Positions 54,517 through 64,000 of a stretch of 64,000 nucleotides of DNA are shown here, piece after piece. The translations under genes and the position numbers were made by a program. Origin of the DNA: Thunnus maccoyii (Eukaryota; Chordata; Actinopteri; Scombriformes; Scombridae); assembly GCF_910596095.1 (NCBI RefSeq), contig NC_056545.1, forward strand, positions 21,847,067 through 21,911,066, given 5' to 3'. Under the pieces are notes generated by a model that saw only the letters and a list, made by a program, of their open reading frames with translations, had not been told where the DNA came from and searched no databases. Position 1 is the first letter of the stretch. The number at the start of each line of letters is the position of its first letter.

Positions 54517-57500
54517 ATGTTGGACATGGAGGGACATAACTTTGGGAAAGACAGGCTTATCGTACCCACTGATTTCACCTCAGCGACGGTTTCAAGTAAG
54601 TCGCCTTTCCAGCCGTATTTTGGTGAAGCTGACATTTGTTCCTAACTGAAAACCAGCATTAGCTAGCCCTCAGTGTAACCTGCGTTAAATTAACACACTG
54701 GCTGAGCTATTTTGCGCTAGTCTGCTCTATTGTTAACTGATTATTATCAAGAAGAAGAGGCTGTTTTAGGGGAGGGGAGTGGTCAAGTTAATCTTTCTAA
54801 CTCTCTTTACAGTTCATTGTCAAAAGGTTTGGGGATAACGTAGTAGAAATATTTATTACATTGGTGACGACGCTGAAGTTAGCTTCTGATTGGGGGTGAA
54901 GTTAAATGAAGGGAAAAGTTACAGAGGAAAGTTAAGGGAAACATAAATGATTTTTAGCGGCTTATTCTCCGTTTTGCACCACATGCACTTGTGACAAAGC
55001 GTTACACATCGTAGCAAAAGTCTTAACGCTGTTTAAACCCACTTTCAGATTTGTGAAACCTTTATTTTGCTTATGAAAGCAGAAAAAGGGCGATATCTCA
55101 GCGTTTTCCCCCCAAAACCACTGTACTTAGCCTTGTCAAATCTGGACTAGATTAACAAGGAGACTCTCATTAAAACACAGTTTCATATTTGTGAAACCTT
55201 TATTCTATTTGTGACAACAGAAAAAAGTCGATTTAACTGCTATTTTTTTTCTGTTTTCACAAATAGAATAAAGGTTTCACAAATCTGAAAGTGGGTTTAA
55301 ACAGAATCAAGGCTTTTGCAAAGATGTCTAACACTTTTTCACAAGTGTAAGTGGTGCTAAAACTTAACTTTCCCCTTAACCCTGAATCAGAAGCTGTGAA
55401 TCGGAAGCTAACTTCAGTGTCGTACATTGGCATAGGTTTAGACTGGCTAACATATACACACTCATTCACAGTCACATTTCATTTTATGTTATGCAGGGAA
55501 TATCCAGGACAACCTGGTGCCCCCATCGCATTTCACATCGAGTGTCCAACCTGTTGGAGCACACAGAGGCGTCCAAGTCTCAGGGACACCACCATCCATC
55601 TCCTGGATAAACCCAAATTTATCATCAGCACCATCAGAGGATCCAGGTCCTGCCAACCCATGGCTGGCCATCACTCAGGCCCAACAAGAAATACTGGAGC
55701 TGAGGAAAGAAAATCAGAGGATGAGGATATTACAAAGAGACAGCGTAAGAGGAAGAGCCCCTGTGGATCACCCATCAGACTTTAGGGCAAGGTATCCCAC
55801 AATATGTTTTATATGGTCAGATATACCATTGTTGTGTGTTAGTTGGGTGCCATATCGGGTACACAAATAGCTCCTCTTCCTCAAACACAGATCTACAGAG
55901 AGAAGTGAGCAGTGGTCCAGATGGGAGTCAGAGTGGCGTCTGGAGGCAGAAAAGCACAAGGCTGAAGCTGAAAGGTTGAAGGGGCAAGTGGAGGCCCTGA
56001 AAGAGACTGCAGGGAGATACAGGGAAGAGATGAGAGACAAAGACATCACCTTGAACAGGTAGGAGATATGCTTATGTAGCAAAGCAGTGGTTTGTTGTAC
56101 TGTGCCTGATGATGCTTTGCAATTGAGTCATTTTATGGTGGAGTCCGGTATTCTCTGTGTAACTACACGTTGCAGAAATCAGTGATAAATACTTTTGAAC
56201 AACCTTAACATGGCATAACCTTTGTACAACAGACAGGGCCATGATTTGGAAGCAATGCGTGAGGAGCTTTGTAAAACAAAGACTGAACTCGGCCAAATCA
56301 GAGAGGAGCTCACTTGCAGCTGCGTGCAGAAGGAGAAAATAAGCTCACAGGTAGTGTTGTTTACTGATAAAACATTTCATTTTGACGTTACTGTCGACTA
56401 AGATCGCCAGAGAGTTACTGACATTATATAAATCAGTTTGACAGCTTGTAGCCTGGTGTTTTTAGTATAGTCTTGTTGTCTTAATAGCCGCTTACTGTCA
56501 CTTGGCAATTTTAATTCAGCAAAAATTTGCATGATTACTTTCATATATGAATATTCTTCTGTGTTTCATGTTGTGTTCAACATCATTTTGTTTCTTGCAG
56601 CTTGAAAGACTAAAGAGAGAGTCTGGTGAGGAATTTGCAAAGATGAGGAAAGCTGTAGAGAGGAGCAAAGAGGAAGCCCGGGAGCTTGCTCTGAAGGCTG
56701 AGATGGGCAGGCTACAGGCAGAGGAAGAGGCCAAAAGACATGCTCTTAGAGTGTCAGAGCAACTGGCGGAAATGCAGAAGAAGCAGGAGGTAGAGGTATG
56801 TGGCAAAAACACTGCAAGGAAATTGAAACCATCCTAAATTTTACACATATTTGGAGCAAGATGAGGCAGTGATTTGAGTGACCTCCGTTCAGCTAATGGC
56901 CCTGCAGCCCAAGCCCCCCGCGTCAGTGATTACCCACCCCGCTGAAATGTCCCTGAGCTTTTCTGTAACAGATCCTTTAGTCTGACCCTCCTCAGGGGGG
57001 GTGAAAGGAAAATTTCTCCTTGGGGATCAATACGGTATTACATCATTTGTATGTGTCTTAAAATTTCCAGTGTTTGCCTTGTTTCACTTTCAGCTGCAAC
57101 AACTGAATGATTCCCACTCTGCAGAGTTGAGTGCAGCAAGAAAAACAAACGGAGAACTACAGGACAGACTTCAAGTAATGACCTCAGAATTGCTGCAGCT
57201 GAAAAGCAGTCTGACGGAGGTATCTACTGAGAGAGACGGGCTGAAAGAACATTTAAGGTGCCACATTCAATTTAAAACTAAATAGAGATGAACTACGATT
57301 TCACTTTGGAGCCTCAGAGTTACTGATTTTTTTTTTTTTGATTTCTTTTTTTTGGATGTGTATATCATTTTTCAGCCAAATGGGACGAGCTTTTGAGACA
57401 CAATCGGCAACTCTGCACAGCCTCAGAAATTACATCGGCCAGCTCGCCCCAGAGAAAGGAGAGAGGGAACAATTAAATGAAGCTGTCGAGGTGGAGACAA

Positions 57501-60500
57501 TATAAACAGTATTGATTGCAATCAGCCTACTATAAAGTAATTGCATGGGGAAACACTTAAATGTTGTTCTTTTCAGTAGATTGATGAAAGAATAGTGGAG
57601 CAAATTAGTGTTAGATTTGCATGTTATACTAATTCATCCCATTATGTGTACTTGTTTTTAAATTATAATCTTGTAAATTTTGTAGAGGCTGAACAAAGAG
57701 AAAGCGGCTCTTCAGATGACCACAGAGCTTCTGACAGTCAGACTTAACTCTGTGAACGAGATACTCACCCTCCAAGAGGAGAAAATGGTGAAGATGGTGA
57801 GTGTTTTTTGGTTTATTCAGAGTTAGAATCAGCAACTACAACTACAGTCAACAACGGGGATGCTCAGGAAACTGTCAGAAAGCCACAAGTCGGATCATAA
57901 CTCTCTAAATAGGTCTATCAAATGATTACAAGCCTAGGCTGAGAGCACATGGTGAGCACTACCACTGCTTTTTGCAGGCTGAGCCACTGCTTTCTTCCGT
58001 ATACGTCTGTGCCAAACAAGTACTGTAATTACCTATCATTGTGTGCTGTTGGCTTTAGGTTGTAAAGTTTTCAAGGGCAGTCCTATCTCAGAAGTCTGGA
58101 AAAATGGTCTGAAGTGATTTTGAGGACACTCATGCCAACCATTTTCCAAAGCAGACCACGGGGTTTTAGATTGATAATGGAAGACAAGACTACAGAGCCC
58201 TGAAGAGAGTGATTCAGGTGGCAGAGCACTTCACCAGATGTGCTACATCCAACTTTTTTTCTTGCTTTTGTACCCGATTTTGATTTCCATTTATGTTATT
58301 GTGGAATGTATGCCAACCTGCAGAAACTTGAAAGCTGTTTGAGATAGGAAATCCATCGTAGTAAACAAGACATATTCTGTGTTCTTTGGAGGTTATGTGT
58401 TTGTTGTAATATGCTTGTGGGAGAAAAAGAAAAATCATTCATCATTTAAAAAAATTGTGCGTGTGTGTGTTTATCCTACATGTGTGTGTTTAAATAGATC
58501 TCAACTGACCTACTTGTGAAAAATGGATCTGAGGGCCTTAGTGTGCTTCACCTCTGGAGAGAGAAAGTCTTCAAGTTGTGCGTCCAGCTTCGCTCAAAGG
58601 ACATTGAACTACGAGGAGAGAAGGATAAACTTCTGTCAAAAGTATGAAAACAGTCGTCTTTTAGTATACCACAATACAATCATGTCCAGTGTGTTTGAAA
58701 CAGTGTTTAAAGTTGGGTCCTGTATCGTGCTGCGTTTTAGGTCAGATTCATGGAGCAGCAGCTCCAGCAGGAGCAGCACCGGGCAAGTGTGCTTCAACAC
58801 AGTCTAGATGACAGGATAGCTGAACTGGACCTGGAGAGAGTGGAAAAGGAGGTGAGTACCAGAGCAAGAGATGTGATTTAAGTGGCTGTCTGAAATTTTG
58901 ATGATGTATGATACATTTGGGGGCTGCTTAGTAAAGTGATAAATGCTTGCACATTTTTACCACAACAGAGGATGAGGACTATATGAAAACTTTGCAAGGT
59001 TCTAGTAGCAGGTTTGACGTTGAGGTTTTAAGAACAGCAGCTGGGCACAAAGACACACTCAAAACTGAGCATTGCAATAGATTTGTATAAGATACCACAT
59101 TATTTGGATGTGTGTTTTTCTTCCCCAGTCAGTGAAACAGGACTTAACCCAGACTCACAAGGAGAACTCACAGCTGAAGTCACAGAGTCACAAAGCAGAA
59201 GCTGAACTCAAAACCCTGACAGAAGCAGTAAATAGGTAAAACACATTTATTTGAATTCAATAATGAGAGGATTGGTTGGTTTAAAAAAAAAAAAAAAGCA
59301 AAACCACTTTTCTTGTCAGTGTTAGAAGTTTCACTACAGTTAATTCTATGTTCTCATGTATTTCCGCTGTGCCTCACAGGTTCAGTCTGGCATTTGGAAG
59401 CAAGGTGGCAGAAGTGGATGCAGCTCAAACAAGACTCAACACTTTCACCCAGAGGCTAACTTTCGCTAAAAGACGAGTGGACACCATCCATGGTGCAGTT
59501 AATGGGCTGATTGTGATGCTTCAGTTCAAACTGCATTTGTCTGATAGATAAAGGACATCACAATGTTTTTGCTTTACAGGTTTGATCATGAGGAGGCAGG
59601 CTCTGCAGAAAGTTCAGCAAGCCAGTAAACAGGCAGATCATGCTGCTGACAGGTATCTGTCAATTTTTACATGATGAATGCACCTAAACGCCACCTGGGT
59701 ACAAGAAATCAGTGTTGAAAGTGTTTATTCTGATCAACAGCATGCACAACCCCGTCTCTTCTCTTTAGGCTGTGACCAGCAGATATAATATGTTTACTTC
59801 TTAAATTATGTAAATGATGTATCACTGGTCAGATAGGCAGTTGACTGATGGATATAAATGCGATTAATTTACCATCTTCTATTGAGTATTCATTTAATCC
59901 ACCAACCCCTTCAGCACTAATTCAATGAATTTTAATTATAATCTTGATTTATACAGTGTCCAAATAAAAGCATAGTGCTTATAAAACCATGCAAAAAAGA
60001 AGAAGCTGTCAAACATTAAACAATCAGTTTCAGCTTTTTTAGGTTGGAAAAAGACTAGGTTGATGTTACTGAAATCAGTTTTGCAAAGAATATTTTTCTG
60101 ATATCTGGTCAGTATATCACGTTATTTCAATTGTATGCAAAGTCGGTTCTTCTAAGGGATTTATTAGCCTACTTGTAAAAACAGTTGGTTTCTGGCTGGC
60201 TTGTCTTGTTATACACTTTGTGCAGTTGCTTCTCTACCTCTCTGGTTGACTTTCTGCTCTTTTGTTTGCTCTGCCATCTTGTCTGTGTTGCCCTGCAGCA
60301 TCAGAAACCTCCAAACAGAGCTTAGTCTGGTGTGTGAAGAGAGGGACAAGCTAACACAGGAGCTCAAAAGAACCCCGGAGCTCATCGAGAAAGCGTTGGC
60401 TGATCTGAAAGAAAAATGTGAGCACCCTTACAACTCACAACACCTTATTAAAATTCATGATCTGTTTATCTGTTGTGTATCCGTGTTTTGGCGATACATG

Positions 60501-62853
60501 TGTCTCAGTTTACCTTCGGACGTCTCCTCAGATGAGAGCAAACTGAGGGAGCAGCAGCAGGAGCTGGAGCAGAGCTGGGTGGAGGTCCGGCAGGCTGCGG
60601 CCGGTCGAGAGGAGGCCCAGCAAAGCCTGCAGCAGATCCAGGCCCAGCTGGACGAGAGCAAGGTCAACCTGGAGAAACTCCAATCTGAACTGCTCAGCCA
60701 GCAGGAGCACAGCGAGCAGGGTGAGGCAGCAGTTACCTAAAGCCGCATGACTGTTTTTCAGCCTTGACTTATCCAGGGCGAGCAGACTGAGCACTCCTGA
60801 TCTTTTTCAGAAATGTCCTTCATCGCAGTTTCCACATATTCACACCTAAGATCAGTTTGCCACTTCAGTCTTCTCAGTAGTTTCACCGGAGCATTTGGGG
60901 ATTAAGTGACATGCTCAAGAGCACCTTGACTGTCGTTGTTCAGGGACGGTGTTACTGAGTTTCCCCAATCAGTTTTTCCCAGCTGGTTCAAGGATTCAAC
61001 CTTGCCACCTCTAAATCTTCTAAGCTTTAAACCTGCAATAACTGTTTTTTTTTTTTTGCCACCTGTGAGCATCGGAAACAAGCTGTGAACATTTACTGAC
61101 ATATCATCACCTTTTAAGTTGTTATAACAAGCTTGTTAGCAAACAGTTGCCTATATATACATCCAGCAGATGCAGACCAACATTAGCATTCATTCGGATG
61201 TTCCTGTCTACCTGGCAAATTTAAGTCCAGTGTTCACTCTCCTTTAGCTCTGTTTTGGTCTCCACAAACTGAGGGAAATATCTGGCTCTTTAACTACTAA
61301 ATGCTCTGTTTGGTGCTGAGCAGGTAGTGTACAGTGGGTTTTTTAGAGTTGTTTAGATGAAAACAGCTGTCTGCTGTGGCTGAAAACAATGGTATGAGAG
61401 TCAAGAGAATGAACCAAAACAGCAAATTTGCAGGCCACCCAACCAAAAGTCAGGTGATTATTCTCTGCAGGTTGATCACTATGAGCGAACCCTTTCACAT
61501 ACAAGTAGTCATATGATTTGTTGTTAATATAAAGATATTGATTATAGCTTTAATAACTTTACAATAAGTTTAACATAATGCAGGCATTAAATTCACACTG
61601 TTGGATGTAGTTTCTTTGAAATGCATCACTGTATATTTCTCTGCTTTTATTGAAACAAAAGCTTCGCCAATGTTTGCCACCAGCTTGAATTAAAAAAACT
61701 AAATGGAATTGATATTTGTTCTGACCTTTAGGCTATTGCTACCTTGCTGTTTGTCAGTCCTTTATGCACTACCATGGACACATTGTAATAATTCATAACT
61801 CTGAAATTGATTCAATCAGCTCCTTGTTTGTGGAGGTCGTGCTATCTATGAGAATTTGCTAACAGATTTGATCAAATCCTGTTCATCCCCTGAGGTCCAT
61901 ACAAATACAGAAATAAAGACTCATTGTTTCCCATTGTGTGAGATTCTGTACTGAGGGATGTTGTATCTGTTATTCCTTTCAGCCCTGCAGGAGAGAGTGT
62001 CTGAGATCGAAGACCGCTGTGCTGAGAAGCTGAGACAGATGGAGTTTCAAGTCAATACAGCCAGGAGAGAGCACACCAAAGCAGGTAGCAGGATTAGCAC
62101 CATGCTACCTCAGCCCACAGCAGCTTAACATGGGGGCTGAAGTCATATCTGTAAGGCAGACTGTGATCTAATATGACTGGAATTGTTTGCGCTGTATATA
62201 ACAGCATTTCCCTATGGCTTTTGATATGTCTGTATTGGCTCTTGCAGTTATGACTTTGCGGCAGTTTGAGAGAGAGGCGGCGAGGAAAGAGAACCAGATG
62301 AGAGAAACTCAGCATTTGCACAGTGAACACACAAAGAGGGAGGTCCAGAATAAACATCTGAAGGAGACGGAGAGGGACAAAAACCTACTGCTGGTAATAC
62401 TTTAAAGAAAAAGTCAGTTGTGGAAAATTTAGTTTCTTTCTTCATTGCTGTTGATGACCTCCTATGACCTGAATTTGTTGTAGGCCTCAGAGAGAGGGCT
62501 GATGAGTGAGTTTACAAGAGTTCGCACAACAGCTCTACAAAACTCTACCGCTCCCAGGGAACAACAAGAAAAACCTGCAGATAGAAGTCGCTCTGCAGAA
62601 GCAAAAATCCAGCTACCTGCACACAGTAAGTAGTTTCCTTACTGCTCACTCATCAGACATTTTTCTTCAGGCCTAACATTTACACAGACATGATTGATCT
62701 GACCAGTGACCTGTCTGTATCCTGTCAGCGAGACTCTTTTCTGTTTTGGAGGAGCTGCACACTCTCAGTGCCGCGGTGGTGAACAGCTCTGAGGACTCTG
62801 CAGAGGAGGAGGGACAGAATGACAGCGTGGAACCATCCACAGCTGATACATGA
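54517..62853 (+). CDS. cchcr1: Coiled-coil alpha-helical rod protein 1
   Basis: CCHCR1 is a long coiled-coil protein of the centrosome/centriolar satellites and P-bodies. Nineteen coding exons join in phase: 54517-54595, 55497-55791, 55891-56058, 56233-56350, 56601-56795, 57094-57257, 57376-57490, 57686-57796, 58498-58641, 58741-58851, 59129-59235, 59380-59492, 59580-59652, 60299-60417, 60532-60720, 61983-62084, 62248-62393, 62484-62625 and 62729-62853. They encode 871 residues (human isoforms about 782-871). Matches to the human protein include LVPPSHF near the N-terminus, LRNYIGQLAPE, TELLTVRLNSVNEILTLQEE, LWREKVFKLCVQLRSKDIE, AKRRVDTIHGLI, QALQERVSEIE, RREHTKAVMTLRQ and ERDKNLLLA. Most of the length after residue about 95 is predicted heptad-rich helix. 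ATG 54517 is first; ATG 54526 (GACATGG) has the better context and would remove three residues. The C-terminus ends acidic (SAEEEGQNDSVE). Confidence 0.95.
54866..55422. mobile_element. Fold-back element in cchcr1 intron 1
   Basis: The outer ends ACGACGCTGAAGTTAGCTTC and, on the other strand, ACGACACTGAAGTTAGCTTC pair. Arms extend inward to a perfect 36-bp inverted repeat (55031-55066 with 55267-55302). A further hairpin lies inside (55187-55226 with 55245-55284, 39 of 40 bases pairing, 18-base loop). It is non-coding, so probably a fold-back MITE. Target duplication is not clear. Confidence 0.75.
58459..58490 (+). repeat. Interrupted (GT)n before cchcr1 exon 9
   Basis: GTGCGTGTGTGTGTTTATCC followed by a second GT run ends seven bases before the AAATAG acceptor at 58497. 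Confidence 0.85.
60721..61982 (+). other. cchcr1 intron 15
   Basis: At 1.26 kb this is the largest intron of the gene. No repeat or nested gene recognised. Intron 13 (59653-60298) is likewise featureless. Confidence 0.45.
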
Positions 62854-63657
62854 AGACGCTTCACTGGAGCCAGTCAACACACCTTTTAATTTGTACGACA
62901 GGTGGGCAGTTTTGATGCTTTTGGAGGAAAAAAAGCCACTGGAGCCAAACATCAGAAAAACATATATATGTCACATTATTACTGAGTGTTTAACAAGATG
63001 ACAGCTAAATTTAACAAAAATATAAATTTAGGTAAAAATTCTTTCAATACATCTTCTACATTTATCTCCAAGATGATTTTTAACAGCGAAGATAAAAATA
63101 TATTGATTGACTGAATATTTAACTTAAGATTTTGTGAAATCTACAAAAGCACTTCTCAACCAAAGTTGAATGAAAGGTTCAGATTTTTATGTGAATATCT
63201 AGTTTCAACATCAAACAGAATAATCTGGTACGTCAGTCTCTTGCTTCGACTAAATAACCTCACCAATAAGACTATGTTCACTCTCATACCGAATCTACTT
63301 GTTTTGAATAGTTGCCCTTTAAAAGTGGTCCCAGACTAGTTTTGAACCGTGTTTATTGACTCAAAGAAATGCTTTAAGTTAAGTTGATACGGTTGTGAAG
63401 ATACATCAGATAAAATAATAGAATTAAAAATAACTGTCAATGGGAAAATAACTGGACACATGGTGATGACTTTATTAAATGCAAATATGTAACTAGATTT
63501 TTGTCAGTTTCAGTGAGCTTTTTATTCGTTGGCAAAGAGAAGCCTGACAGATACAAATACAGCTGACATAGTAGTCCTTTAGATGATTGTGTGATGATCC
63601 AAAGTGTCTCTTCGTTATGCAGAGACTGGTGCCATGTCTTACTTGTCATTGTGACTT

Positions 63658-63663
63658 AATAAA
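63658..63663 (+). terminator. Poly(A) signal of cchcr1
   Basis: AATAAA in ACTTAATAAAGTATTTTTGT, 805 bases after the stop codon. A T/GT-rich stretch suited to cleavage factors follows. Confidence 0.6.
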
Positions 63664-64000
63664 GTATTTTTGTATTGCAAGTTCTGTGGTGTTAAGTAAT
63701 ATGTTTTTAAACAGTATTTTGGGAAATGGTGATGAAGCAAGTGATAATTTGATCATGGCATCACTTCAGTTCACCGCTAATGCTCAGTAGCAACGTCAAA
63801 CCCATTTAAAACATTAAAGCAAGCTTTTAAATAAGTTACTTTTTAAAATTAATTCAGATTTTTGCGTTAAGAATTAAATAAATAAGAATTTAAATGAAGT
63901 TGCTGAGAATGCTCAGTTTGTTCTGATAAAGCAGGTTTTAATGTGATTGGTGCATCTGCTCTGTTTCTCTTTATATTACACAGGGACAATTGGGAAGACC
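63664..64000. other. Right edge of window
   Basis: AT-rich sequence beyond the cchcr1 3' end. No gene recognised. Confidence 0.5.

Overview
The window is vertebrate genomic DNA, most likely from a ray-finned (teleost) fish. Short exons with GT/AG boundaries, long AT-rich introns, many CA/GT microsatellites and teleost-style TTAA, hAT and LINE debris all fit this. Five host protein genes can be reconstructed exon by exon with consistent reading phase: cwc15 (minus, 1109-2612), znf185 (plus, 7143-22669), plp1 of the DM20 type (minus, 23837-29162), nlgn3 (minus, 34188-46059) and cchcr1 (plus, 54517-62853). All five are recognised from remembered family sequences, not from a search.

Layout. 1-6900: left-edge tandem repeat, the spliceosomal gene cwc15 with its 5' UTR exon and likely promoter near 3.8 kb, then a LINE 3' relic and other repeat fragments. 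7.1-22.7 kb: znf185, whose 12.7-kb third intron (7761-20500) has collected mobile DNA. This includes two hAT-like MITEs, a MITE with GGGCTGGGC-type ends, an uninterrupted pogo-like transposase frame on the minus strand, and a TTAA-flanked fold-back MITE. That MITE has itself been split by a 5.24-kb gypsy-type LTR element whose two 385-bp LTRs read as identical. A CCAAT/ETS cluster, a second copy of the fold-back MITE and a tetranucleotide repeat follow before the remaining znf185 exons. 23.8-29.4 kb: plp1, tail to tail with znf185, with a nested MITE/retroposon in its last intron and a TATA box upstream. 29.4-33 kb: intergenic, with a third MITE copy. 33.2-49.95 kb: nlgn3, with its 5' UTR exon and probable promoter at about 49.7-49.95 kb and a candidate solo LTR in the last intron. 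50-54.4 kb: intergenic, with a LINE relic and one unexplained exon-like frame. 54.4-63.7 kb: cchcr1 with 19 coding exons and a strong fold-back element in intron 1.

The host genes do not form one pathway. CWC15 acts in the spliceosome, ZNF185 at the actin cytoskeleton, PLP1/DM20 in myelin and glial membranes, NLGN3 at the postsynaptic membrane and CCHCR1 at the centrosome and P-bodies. ZNF185, PLP1 and NLGN3 are all on the human X chromosome, so part of the window looks like an ancestral X-type block. The most unusual content is the znf185 intron: a very recent LTR element with gag, protease and integrase parts but no recognisable reverse transcriptase, and a nearby pogo-like transposase whose first catalytic aspartate is replaced by asparagine.
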